Source: Dillenia suffruticosa | Lineage: Eukaryota > Streptophyta > Magnoliopsida > Dilleniales > Dilleniaceae | DNA: 64,000 nt | Direction: 5' to 3' | Assembly (NCBI GenBank): GCA_033439265.1 | Contig: JAVTVX010000031.1 | Location: 8,479,501-8,543,500, forward strand | In this document: in pieces, positions 46,254-57,699 of the stretch | Layout of the letters: each line of letters begins with the position of its first letter | How positions within the stretch are numbered: position 1 is the stretch's first letter | Program-made: the position numbers and the translations under genes | The notes under the pieces: generated by a model | What the model was told of the DNA's origin: nothing | The model's database searches: none | What the model saw: the letters and a program-made list of their open reading frames with translations, nothing else

Positions 46254-46265
46254 GCTCTGATACCA
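46254..46265 (-). other. Primer-binding site of gypsy element B
   Basis: TGGTATCAGAGC on the minus strand, a perfect initiator-Met tRNA site, 7 bp inside the 5' LTR boundary. Confidence 0.92.
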
Positions 46266-46272
46266 ACCCAAC

Positions 46273-47614
46273 TGTCACACCCTAATCCTCAATCGAAAGC
46301 CTTGAACAGCTGCCCGTTACCCCGTATGCTGTCCATCACATGACATATATACCGAGGCAATGCAAGACTAACATCTTCACCTATTTAAAACCTATTTTTC
46401 CTCAGAATATAATTACTTAAGTAAAAGAAATTTAAATGCAACACTATGCCTTAATGCATAAATATACAACAAATTCGAGAGTTTCAATTTATATTTATAA
46501 TAACATAATTACAGTCATCGTATACAATGTACATTGGTCATTCTATAGACCTCAAGTATATACAGTATCCAACTTTATCACGGAAGAATAGTTGGTACCA
46601 TACCCAACAATCGTCATCTTCAAAGGTATGTCAAGTGTATGGAAAGTGTCTCCACACATCTCCCTGCCAAATCTATATTTGTCATCATAGAAAAATGAGG
46701 GGTGAGTATTAAGAAAAATACTCAGTGAGTGAGGGGATCAACATTATGTTATCAATAGAAGGTGTGAGCATGGAGTGCCAAAGCACATTTTAAAACATGA
46801 TGATATTATAAATCGAGTATGGCATTTCTATCAGTCATGTAATCATGTATCATATATCATAATATCAACATATGCATCCATTTACATTTCAAAAATCATT
46901 CAGAGCTTACCAATAAAAAATCCCCTGCAATGGTCTACCACGACCAGTGATGAGCGCATTGAGGGTTTTCCATAAACAAGTATAAAGACATTAAGCTCTA
47001 TACGCCAATGTTTGCTATGAGCCTCACCAAAGGCTAGCTCATGTCTACACACATATACATAAGCAACCATGTATAAAATCTCGACCGATACTAGACAGTG
47101 GCATCACACATGTCCTCCCTAATTTGATTCAACTAGCCGCAACTATACATATGACGTTTGGGGATACCTCCTGCAAAGGCGTATCTGGATACAATGGGTG
47201 CCTTTACAAACTCCCTTCGTAGCTATGGTAGTCCATCAAGGACATCATCACATCAAGCCCACCAAGGACACCATCACATCATCACATCATAAGTAGGTAT
47301 CCGACCCACATATTTCAATTAAATCATTTCAAATTTGTGTGCCAATGCAATGAAGCATATAAATCATATCAAGTTTTCAAAGAGTAGCTCGATATCATTT
47401 CAACACAGTTCATTGATGTATATCATTTGAATCAACCATTTGAGATACTTCAATGATTACAAAAAGAAGTATTTATAAAAGATAGACAAAATCTCATACT
47501 TTCACACATGTAAGAAAATATGTCATTTTGAAACGCTATAAAACATGTATTTTTGCTCAATCAAGAACATAGCATCAAAGTCTCACTCACTTATATGGGA
47601 GGGTTAACATATAT
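46273..47614 (-). mobile_element. 5' LTR (right) of gypsy element B, truncated
   Basis: It starts TGTCACACCCTAATCC and matches 53342 onward through the palindromic block (46697-46725), shared block (46936-46976) and AAGGACATCATCACATC repeats (47248-47290). Homology stops near GGAGGGT at 47598-47604, where the complete copy continues for a further 2.5 kb. The next bases (GTTAACATATATGTG) are a copy of 47651-47665, and C-family LTR follows from about 47615. Confidence 0.85.
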
Positions 47615-48217
47615 GTGTTCTATACTTCCTTTTGCTTCCTAAATGATAGAGTTAACATATATGTGGATGGAGGTGGCTTATTTTAAGCTTAAAAGATCAT
47701 TTTCATGGAGGTTTGGGTGAGTTTGTGGAGAAAGAAGATGAAATCCGAAAATAAGCTTTTAGGAGGATGAATGCTATGTTTTAAGCTCTTTTTCCGTCCC
47801 TCTCTCTCACTACCTCAGTGGAATGTGGGGCCCTAAGCATGGTGAGATGTCAAAGGTAAGAGTGCCATGTGGTGGGTGATGATGTGCCATGGTGTCCTCA
47901 AATGATTTTTATTTCATTTATTTTTTTCCTTTTTCTTTTTCATTTTTGTGGGTCCCACACCAAACCCTAATTCGATTTTCTTCTTGCCTTATTCCAATTG
48001 TTTCCATTCACCAATATGTTCCATAGTTTAGACTAATTTTAATATATTTGACCTCTAGTTAAAATTATAAACATAAGAATTGAAACAAACATCGCAAATA
48101 AAAAGAAAATCAAAGAGTTTTATCACAGTGTGATACAAAAAATTTAAATGCATTCAATAAGATGCAAATGCAAATACAAATGTATACTTTAATATTTTCT
48201 CGAAATGGGAACTTATA
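47615..48217 (-). mobile_element. 5' LTR (right) of gypsy element C, last part
   Basis: Homologous to 20975-21565 along its length (landmarks TTTTGCTTCC, GGGGCCC.AAGCATGGTGAG, AATATTTTCT). It ends GGGAACTTATA at 48217. About 0.9 kb of LTR between 29346 and this point is missing, matching the truncation of element B. The flank GTTAT (48218-48222) versus AATAT at 19704-19708 is an imperfect duplication. Confidence 0.85.
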
Positions 48218-48392
48218 GTTATTGTCAACGTACTACCTCTTATCACAATTGTATCACTAGATATCACAGCTCCAATCAACTCCAACGTATAATAATATTA
48301 CCACACTTTACCATCCATGCACGTTTGTAAATGCTAAAATTGTGATATCTTGTGTTCTGATATTTAGAGGTAAAATTGTGATAACAAGTAGC

Positions 48393-48999
48393 AATGGTGA
48401 TGAGTCACGGTACCATGCAGACAAGCGTAGGAGGCTAGCAAGCGTGATCCATGCACTGCCCATGTAGCTCTACCTCACATGCCTGCATGGGGCTACCGTG
48501 CATGCAAGGGTACACGCAATCCCAGTGCATGCCTGCGTGGCTCACCAGTCCCCCACGCATGCCGCACTGCGCATGCTTGTGCGGGGCTACCTTGCATGCA
48601 AGGGTACTTACAGTCCCCTACACATGCACACGCAACTATACCATGCATGCCCGTATAGGGCTACAGCACAGTGTGCGAGCATTTGCAGGCCCTCGCGCAG
48701 GCAAGGGCGGGGCAACTCTACTGCGCGTCCTGTGTGACTCTACCCTGCAAGCAAGCACGGGGTGCGGGCCTAAACAGTGCCTGACGCTGCTTGCATGGCT
48801 CTACCATGCATCCTCACGCTGAGCTACCACCATGCATACTCACAGGTCATGGGCTTGCGCGGTCCCTTGTGCATGCCCCTGTAGCTCCAACATGCAAGCA
48901 AGCGCAGGGCACAAGCATGCGCGGTACCTCGCATTCCCAGTATGGTTCTAACACGCGGGCAAGCGCAATTCCGCACCGCACACCCTATCTTGAGGACCA
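48393..48999. repeat. GC-rich block with 75-95-bp imperfect tandem units, CACTA 3
   Basis: GGGGCTACC(G/T)TGCATGCAAGGGTA recurs at 48489, 48583 and (decayed) 48657. GCATGC palindromes occur throughout. It is sharply bounded by AT-rich DNA at about 48999. It lies between the subterminal repeats and tnp2, where En/Spm has its GC-rich untranslated first exon. Frames at 48451-48822 and 48498-48737 are composition artefacts. Confidence 0.8.
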
Positions 49000-49560
49000 T
49001 ATTATTAATTTAAATTATTAATAGTATTAATTTAAATAATGTAATAATATTAAATTAGTAATTTCTATAATATAGTTTTATGATATATTTTTTATTATTA
49101 GATAATATAGTATTATAATATGAAGTCATGACAATAATACATTAATTATTAATATTATATAATTTTATATAAATTTTTTAAAAAAAACTAACAATATTAA
49201 TATTAATTTATTTTAATTCACATTTAATTGATAAAATTTATCATTTTAACATTTACACTTTAGAATTTTGACATTTCAATGATAACTCCACAACAAAATC
49301 TCGATGGCAAAAATAATTTTCTACTTTAGCGCAAATTTAATCAAATTTTTTTTTCAAACCAAAAATATTTTATTTCTTTATTTCCTTATTTAGCGCTAAT
49401 ATACTCATTTTTTGTGTCAAAAACATTTCTGCATTTATTTCATTTATTTGTCTTTTTTTTGTTTTGTTTGTTTTGCTCCGTATATTTATTTCATTTATTT
49501 CTCCATTGACTTATGCCATTCTCTATTGGTTTGTGCATAACATTTGCATTTGTATTTAAT

Positions 49561-50470
49561 ATGATGGACAAGTCATGAATGTACTCTAAATTAAGAGGAA
49601 TTGATAAATATATTGGAGGCTTAATCCATTTCTTAAAATTGCATTTGCAAATATTCAATCCATCGATGGACAAGATATCATGTATTTGTGTTAAATGCTT
49701 CAATACAATGAGATTTCCTACATATACAGTCTTAAATCACTTGTTATGTCATGGGTATGATAAGTAGATATATCATGGAGAAAGTAATGGAAAATCTACA
49801 TCTCATGCATCCAACATATACTACCTACATGATAAAACCGTGATATGTTTGGCATGTTACATGATTCATTCACATATTTACATGATCGATTCAATATACA
49901 TGATCGATTCAATATACATGAACTAATGTGGATGAACCAATTTTAGATAAGTTTCATGAATTATTTCAGAATATCAAAAAATCAGTATATCCAAAATTAG
50001 TTACAACTATTGTGTACTTATATCATTTAAAGTGTTTGTGTAGGTGGACCAACAAATATTTTTCGTTACAATTAGTGTTTTTAGCGGAATTGTTGTCTGA
50101 TGAAAACATATTACCAAATAGTTGCCATAAAGTGATGAAAACTACTTTAACTTTAGGCTTGAGATATGAGAAAATGCTGTTCTAATGATTGTATATTGTA
50201 GTAAAAACACAGAGTTAAAGAAGATATATGTTATGTGTGTGGTGTTTCTACATGAAAACCAAATACAGATGGAGATCAAGGAGATCGAGATGTTAATAAA
50301 AAAAATAGTCAAAATATTGAGATGGTTTCCATTGATTGCTAGATTGCAAAAACTATTTACATATGGCCAAACTGATTCTTTGATGAGATGGTATCATGAT
50401 AATAGAATAAGGATGGACTTCTAAGACACCCAGTAGATTCTTTGGTTGCGTATAAAGTCTACAAACTTCA
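49561..50470 (+). pseudogene. CACTA tnp2-type transposase, N-terminal third, decayed
   Basis: A Transposase-associated domain opens at 49564: MDKS, a stop in place of the conserved Trp, MYSKLRG, YIGGLIHFL, the CICVKC zinc-type pair, VLNHLLCHGYDK and a second stop before IYHGES. After a spacer, 49928-50185 reads FHELFQNIKKSVYP...LYHLKCLCRW...ENILPNSC...LGLRYEK. 50185 on reads NDCILYCSKNTELKK and ILRWFPLIARLQKLF...LMRWYHD, then after a frameshift LLRHPVDS. This order is that of plant TNP2 proteins up to the start of the catalytic part, which is missing. Both Trp-to-stop changes fit G-to-A transitions. Confidence 0.85.
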
Positions 50471-51640
50471 TACTCAAATTGCTTATTTCTGGTCCTAGAA
50501 ATCCTTGCAACAAAATAAATGTGTACATGCAACCATTGGTTTAAATTAAATTTAAGTGAAAACTATATTTAAAAATAATCTAATCAATTGTTTAAATTAA
50601 ATCAAGCTGTCAATAGCTAACATCAAAGTACAAACAAACTGCTAGTCTTCTAAAAATTAAATGAAACGTACTAATTGCAAGGTAACAAGTCGTAACAGGT
50701 CCTAAAACTTACATTATTAAGCATATGAGAAATAACACATATGGGAAAGAAAGAGGGGTATTGACTAAAAGTATCATACATACTAACTAAAACGGATAAT
50801 GAATAAAGTGTGTAATAAAAAAAGAGGTAAAAAAATTGTGTAATGAAAAAAGAATGGAAAAGAGGTTTTGAAAATTTATTTTGAAAATTTGTTTGTGAAA
50901 ATGGTGGTATGATATGTCTATTTAACTTGAAAGACATTATTGCAGCCGCTGGATTACTTGATAATATGTCCAACTTTATCCAATTGTTAGATTAATGTAA
51001 GTGCAAAAAATTTACAAAAAAAATTGGGATTGTTTTGAAATACAAATGCACTATTTTCCAATAACATAATAATATCAATGCTACATTACTGTATAATACA
51101 TATATATTACTATATATATCACTATAAATTACATTATCGTTGGACCAATTTAGATGACACAATTCTCATGTTGGATGAGCGGATGAGTGGAAGATACTAT
51201 TTTAGTGTCAAAATATAAAATTATCATTATCAATATTAATTTAAATTATAATATATTAATGATTTAAAAAATCTATATATTTAATCACAAATATTTACAA
51301 AATAATGTTTAAAATATATAATATTAATAACTCACAATTCATTCGTCTAAACAGTATGATCATTCAATATAAATATCATTCAAATACATTGCATTGAATA
51401 TATCCAAGTAGAATTTAAACAACAAGAAAATTCAATGAGAATAGAAAAGGGGGAAAAAAGCATGACCCCTAGGTGAAGAAAAAAAAATAGAAGTGAAAGT
51501 GAGATAAAGAAAAAAACAAGGTGACAATGAGATAGGAAAAACAAAACCATGCATAGAAGATATTGTGGTATAGTGGTTGACACAACTCAAATTTTACGGG
51601 GCAGGTCTAGGAAAGCAACTAAATTGAGATTGATAGATTC
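50471..51640. other. CACTA 3 interior; no gene
   Basis: AT-rich. It contains a promoter-like stretch homologous to 36350-36420 (50815-50910, same strand), a segment that is the reverse complement of 37828-37885 (51241-51298), a purine-rich zone matching 37560-37700 in reverse (51420-51550) and the tRNA-like remnant near 51569. The two homologies to CACTA 1 have opposite orientation, so one copy has been rearranged. Confidence 0.55.
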
Positions 51641-52003
51641 TGATTGGGAAAAGGAAAACCAATTGATATTATATTGTTGTGTTGTATTCATTGGTCGACC
51701 TCTTATGTTTATCCATGTTGAGATTCAAATATAATAGTAAATACATAGTCGAATAACGATTGAATATCACTTTCAATGAGAAAAGTGACTCTATGAATGT
51801 AATGCATTGAGTTTGGGGTACAACAAATTCTTATTATGCTAACGCTGGTTTCTTGATTATCTTAATAGGTAAATGAGAAGTGTTTGCTTATAGGTTTACT
51901 CACCGATCGCATGACACCTAACCCTATATGAAAATCCAGTGGGGTAATGTGAAAGATCATATAAGTTGTGATCTTATGACAGTCCTAAAATACTCTCATA
52001 TAC
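51641..52003 (+). other. 3' internal region of the copia-like element; no recognised domain
   Basis: The sequence leads directly into a polypurine tract and the 3' LTR, so by position it is copia-internal. It has stops in all frames, and no RNase H motif can be read. The exact junction with CACTA 3 is not visible. Confidence 0.5.
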
Positions 52004-52013
52004 AAGTGGGAGA
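52004..52013 (+). other. Polypurine tract of the copia-like element
   Basis: AAGTGGGAGA, the usual Ty1/copia polypurine tract, is directly adjacent to the 3' LTR start. Confidence 0.85.
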
Positions 52014-52509
52014 TATTGATAAAATATGCTAACGAAAGATTTTTTACCACAAGTGAAAGGGGATTTAAAAAGAATTACTTAAATTTTATATAAAAGATAA
52101 TAGGTAGTTAGTGTATTATCCTGAACTTCCCCTAAAACTCCTTTGTCTCTCATATAATGTGATAACTAATCTAACGTTTTAGAAAAAGTAACCATTGTGT
52201 TTCTTTTTCTTGGATGAACACTTTCTCTGTTTGAGAAATGCACATTTTAGTGAGGGTATTGAGAAATCTTTGAGTAAAAAATTTTCTCTGATCTTTTATA
52301 AATCACCGAATTTAGGGTTGAGATATTGTTATATTGTAATGGTGATTCAATATTGTGGTTATCCTCCTGATCAAATGATTTATTCGAGAAGGTTCGTAGT
52401 TCGAATTTTTGGAAATCTGCACATTAAGGTATCATCCCAAAATTCCAATCTTTAGTTATTTTTGTGAAATCTAATTTACACGCTTCCGTTACATAAAATA
52501 TATCTAACA
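52014..52509 (+). mobile_element. 3' LTR of the copia-like element
   Basis: It starts TATTGATAAAATATGCT (TG decayed to TA) and ends AAATATATCTAACA; 496 bp, aligned end to end with 16988-17474. Small insertions and deletions plus scattered substitutions indicate an old insertion, which fits its place as the outermost shell of the nest. Confidence 0.87.
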
Positions 52510-53341
52510 CTCCAATTTTCAGGTGTGATGGTGCTATGTCCACCATATTGACTTGTACAAGTCTTCTATGAGATTATTTCAATTTAAATGTACTATATGT
52601 CTTGCGTGTTGAAATAAAAAAGTTAAAAAAAATATATACCATGGTGGTTGTGCTCCAAATCTAATCTGACTGTAAGAATGATTCTTTATGGTTTAGCAAA
52701 CAACTCAGAGATATCTATTGATCAATTTGAAAACAACATAAAAAAATCATCTAGGATCTAAAAATTAATAGAATCTTTAAATTTGAGGATATGGGTATCT
52801 CAAGAAGGTGTGGCCATTAGACCATGACTCAAGTACATACTCTTCGAGAGGCATAACTCTTCCAAAAGCTACCTAATTTCGAGGGTAGGATTCCACACTT
52901 GAGAGCTTAATTATATCAACTATATCAAGGGAGACAGATTTGAATTCAAAAAAAAATCAACACTTAAATCGATTCACCTGTCACAAGCAATTTGCAGACA
53001 AGAGGTAACGCTCCAGATAAGCTGATGTAAACATTAAAGAGATGAAGTAAAATGAAACTCATAGTTGGTGATGAAATGGTTCATTTTTCAAAAATTAGGA
53101 AAACAAATGAAGAAAAATAATGTAAGTAATTGAACTTAGCAGCATCGACGCAGTCCATATAAGCCTGTTACCTGTTTGAAAGGTAATGAAAGAATTGTTC
53201 AATGAAATATCGCCTATAAAAGTAGACGCATATCATATCCACTTGGTTCAAAGGAGGCTCCCTCAATGTCATAAAATTATCTCATCTCAGCACTCCATTC
53301 CTAATTAGTCACCTTATGTCCTAGATCAACCCCACATACAT
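52510..53341. other. Non-repeat flank right of the copia-like element; no gene called
   Basis: In the ancestral order this DNA followed the germin-like promoter flank (16987). AT-rich, many stops. On the minus strand near 53187-53140 a TTTCAAACAG run before a short open stretch looks like a splice acceptor, but the stretch has no recognisable protein. Listed as unassigned. Confidence 0.45.
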
Positions 53342-56300
53342 TGTTACGCCCTGATCCTCAACCGAAGACCGTGAATAGCCGCCCGTTCCCTGTATGCTAC
53401 CCATCACATGACATACATGCCGACGCAATGCAAGGCTAACATCGTCATCTGTTTAAAACTTGTCTTTCCTCAAAATATAATTTCCCAAGTAAAAGAAATT
53501 TAAAATGCAACACTGTATCTCAATGCATGAATATACAACGAGTTCAAAATTTTCAATTTACATTTTACAATAACATAATTATAGTCATCCCATAAAATGT
53601 ACATTGGTCATTCTATTGATCTCAAGTATATACATTATCCAACTTCATCATGGAAGAATGGTTGGTACCGTACCCAACACTCGTCGTCTCCAAAGATATG
53701 CCAAGTGTGTCGAAAGTCTCTTGACACGTCTCCTAACCAAATCTATATATGTCATCATAGAAAAGTGAGGGGTGAGTATTAGGAAAAATAGTCAGTGAGT
53801 GAGAGGATCGATATTATGTTATCAATAGTAAGTGTGAACACGGAGTGTCAAATCACATTCTTAAAGCATGACGATATTATAAGTCGAGCATGGCATTTCC
53901 ATAAATAATGAAATCATGTATCATATATCATAATATCAACATATGCATCTCTTTTCATTTCGAAAATCATTTAGAACTCGCCAATAAAATATCCCTGGTA
54001 ATGGTCTATCATGACCAATGACGAGCGCATTGGGGGTTTATATGCAAGTATAAACACATTTAACTCTATACCCCAATATTGGCCACGAGCCTAGCTAAGG
54101 GCTAGCCTGTATTTTCTCACACATACATAATCAACCATGTATAGAATCCCATCTGGTGCTAGGCAATGGCATCACACATGTCCTCCCCGATTTGGTTCAA
54201 CTAGCTGCAACCATACATATGACGTTTGGGGATACCACCTGTAGAAGTATATCCAGACACAATAGGTGCCTCTTCAAATGCCTTTCGTAGCTACGGTAGT
54301 CCATCAAGGACATCATCACGTCAAGTCCACCAAGAACATCATCACATCATCACATCATAAGTAGGCATCCGACCCACACATTTCAATTAAACCATTTCAA
54401 ATTCGTGTGCCAATGCAATGAAAACATATAAATCATATCAATTTTTCAAAGAGTGGCACGATATCATTTCAATACAATTTATGGATGCATATCATTTGAG
54501 ATACTCCAATGATCACAAAGAGAAATATTTATAAAATATAGATCAAATCTCATGTTTTCACATATGTCATAAAATATATCATTTTGAAACGCTATAAAAC
54601 ATGTATTTTTACTCAATCAAGAATATAGCGTCAAAGTCCCACTTACATATACGGGAGGGTATGTCACTCCCTGAAATGTATCACGAAGTGTAAGAATTGT
54701 ACACTCTTTGCTTGGTCACCAAGCATGTCACTACAACGCAACACATAACATATATCAATAAAACTAGAAATCACTATATTAAATTATATTTTAAATAAAT
54801 CCTTCATCTAGAACCAAAACTCAGGACATTATAGGTGGCTTCTAATGTGTATATAGGCTGTTCCCTTTTTATTACCAAACCGGCAACTTCAATTGCTCAT
54901 TTATAAATGCACCTTACAAATTCACCACAAACGTTGGCAAATAAAAATCTACATTATCAATTTAGGGTTCTCCCTAGAACTCCCTATATATAACTCACCA
55001 TATATATACATGTCTACCAAACTCATTCCCAATCTTTACCACATTCTATCCCCTTCACAAGATTTCACATTCTACAAACATTACACATACACATGCTCAT
55101 ATGCATTCCTTACATTCTTGGCAACTCACCAATTTAATACACATTTCATCCTATCACCTTAACATATATATATAACTATACATGCTCACACACACATATT
55201 CATCACCACTTGCCAAAAAATTCTGCACATATTAAACCACAATGCAGGAAACTTTTCAACTCACTAATGCATTTTTTACCCATCATTTCACAACAATTAT
55301 ACACATATATTCAACACCTTTACATTAGAATTATGGACACAAAAGTTACAACAATGCAGGACAATTTTCATCTCACTAAAGCACCTTTCTCTCCTCCAAA
55401 TTCTTAGCCAAACATAACCAAATTTATGTACACATTTCTCACTTCAATTATATCAACAATCACACATATATTTTCATCACTTTTGCATTAAACTTCTGCA
55501 CACATAACTTGTCCTTTGAAAACTACATTCAGCTCACCAAAACATTGTGTTTTAATCCCAATTCTCAGCCACACGAATTTCAAATTTTTTGTACACTAAA
55601 GTTACTACAGTGGAGGAAAATTTCTGCACACATTCCTCATGGTTCATTGGGTTCCACTTAGACTTTAGGTTATCAAAACATGTTAAAAACATCACATTAA
55701 CATATTCATACAATGTTCTCAAAATTCAGCAAGGTGCAGAATTTTTCTTACCTCAAATTTGGATGTTTCCAGCCCAACCAAGACCTCCCTTCACAATTTC
55801 ATTCTCTCCTCCTTGCTCCTAGCTCTCAGCTAACCCAAGTTCACTAAGTTAGGTGTCTCATTTTGGCTCCAAACTTGAATATGTTGTGTTACAGTTTGAG
55901 GGGATTGAATCTACACCAAAATTTCAAAGTAGTGTTTGAAGAAATCATACATTTCTTCAATGGTGATGCTCAACCATGCAAGGCTCCTCATTTTCTCCAA
56001 TTTTTGGATATGTTAGAAATGGGCTTGTGAGGAATTGTTCTCTATAAAAATTTTAGGGTAGTGTAGTAGAAAAATTTTGGGTTTCCCCACCATAAAGCTC
56101 ATGGTTTTGAGAGAAAAATGGAGAGAGTTTTTGTGTTTTTCTTGCTTGGATGTCTCAAGTGTTTGGAAGAAGAAGAAGAAGTGTTTTATCTTATTTAATT
56201 TGCCCTATCCAATCCTAGCCATCAACATTTTCAAGATCAATTCTAGGCAATTGGATTATTGGGACACAAACAAGATTCACTCCTCTCTCTCTCATGGTTT

Positions 56301-57193
56301 TGGCTATTCTCTCACACTACAACCCATTTTCTCACACTACCTCTTCTCATTCATTAATTGCATGTCTCCCAACTATCAAAATCCAAAAGCTCACAATTTT
56401 GATCCAATTCTAAGTCAAATCCTCACCATTGGTTTGTTTTCAAGGAAGCCCATACTTTCACTCAATGAATAGTCTTCATTAATTGGATGTCTCCTACCAA
56501 CTCAATCCAAGGGCTCAAATTTATTTCATCTCACTCCAAATTAATCTCCACCCTTGGATTAACTTCTCAAAAACCCAAAAAAAAATCTCTTCTCTCTCTC
56601 TCGTCCGCCACCTTACCTTGTCACTCATTTCTCTCTTGTTTGTTCACGGTTTTGGGGAAGGGAGAAAGAACACTTGTGCTAATTTGCTTCAATCTCCACC
56701 ATTAATCATCTCAAGGCTTATTCCTCACCATTGGATCATTTTTGTACTAACCCAAGAATCATTTTCTCTTACTCCATTTATCCAATGGTTAATATCACAA
56801 CCCAAATCAAAGGTTCTAATTTTTCACTCATACCACAACTTCATTAGTTGCTTATTAATTTCAAATAAGTCCCTTGATTTATAAAAATCATATTTTGATC
56901 CTGAAAATTTTCATAATTTAAAGTTAGACCCAAAATCTTGTATTAGGCCTAATTTAATTTATCCTGTATCAAAATGTGGTCATTTAGACTTTCTAAGACA
57001 CATTCGAACCAGCTGGGGTTTTACCGGTGGTTATTTTGAAAATTTTAAATTTCCGGCGATTGAGTTGAAATTTTTTCGGGAGTAGTTTTAGCGAAAAAAT
57101 TTTTTAGTGGATTTTCTACATAAAAATATGAGTAATACATATATAAAATGAAGAGAAGTATAATAGTGAGTACACAAAGATATCGGTGTTATA
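53342..57193 (-). mobile_element. Solo LTR, full-length member of the B family
   Basis: It starts TGTTACGCCCTGATCC and ends ATCGGTGTTATA (CA decayed to TA), with a perfect TACAT duplication (53337-53341 and 57194-57198). Length is 3852 bp, the longest uninterrupted LTR here and the reference for the truncated B LTRs. It contains the palindromic block (53768-53800), shared block (54004-54040), a decayed repeat series with CAATGCAGGA.AATTTTCA landmarks about 112-130 bp apart (55240-55640), and a CT-rich zone on both sides of 56590. Frames at 56077-56884 are open only by chance. Confidence 0.93.
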
Positions 57194-57198
57194 TACAT

Positions 57199-57557
57199 CC
57201 TTGTGCCACTGAAGTCCTACTAAAATTTGAGGGTACTTCATGTTAGAACTTGGAGAGCAGAGCACACTTGGTACACAAAACTCACAAAAGTGGGATCAGA
57301 TAACTAGAGCAAGATGACTACAGAACTTTGCAAACTTGGAACTTGTCTTGGTTTTCGATTCAGAATGTCGCTACACAAAAGTACAATATTCTAAAATTTT
57401 GATATTGTTGTGCGATTATAGACTTGGGTCATGCATGATCCACTTTAGGAAGGGTATCTTGTTAATTCTTTTGAAGTTTTATAATTATATATACGTACAT
57501 CCTTATGCCGACCTCTTCTTACCGATGGCACCTTTAGTTTAACTTCTATTTTTAGAT
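57199..57557. other. Non-repeat flank between solo LTR and CACTA 2; no gene seen
   Basis: It continues the flank at 52510-53341 across the solo LTR. It is about 360 bp, AT-rich, with no motif that can be supported. Confidence 0.5.
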
Positions 57558-57699
57558 CACTACAAAAAAATGGCTTATGGAGACAAAAACCATGAGAAAA
57601 ATGTGATAAAACCGTCTATAAAGTCTAGTTGGTTATACACGGGTAGGGATAGACCTATCCGACACTTATCATGACCGTTGGAGCATGTTTAACATCCGA

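Larger units (their letters stand above)
17992..51640 (+). mobile_element. CACTA (En/Spm) transposon copy 3, interrupted by gypsy element C; right end not found
   Basis: The left terminus CACTACAAAATTAAAACCC matches the reverse complement of the right end of CACTA copy 1 (CACTGCAAAATTAAAACGC). The preceding 3 bp are AAA. Then follow subterminal arrays (18190-19665), the nested gypsy element (19709-48217), a GC-rich block (48393-48999) and a TNP2-type transposase start (49561-50470). Segments at 51241-51570 are homologous to 37540-37885 of copy 1 in reverse complement. Transcription orientation is plus, as tnp2 runs away from the left end. No TTTTGTAGTG-type right terminus is visible before copia sequence resumes, so the right end is probably deleted; 51640 is approximate. 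Confidence 0.8.

Noticed and set aside
48451..49021. Overlapping frames in the CACTA 3 GC block
   Set aside because: Three frames on the same repeats, with no domain and no codon bias.
56077..56884. Two 130-residue open frames on the plus strand
   Set aside because: They lie in the CT-rich zone of a solo LTR, antisense to the element, with no homology in the related LTR fragment.
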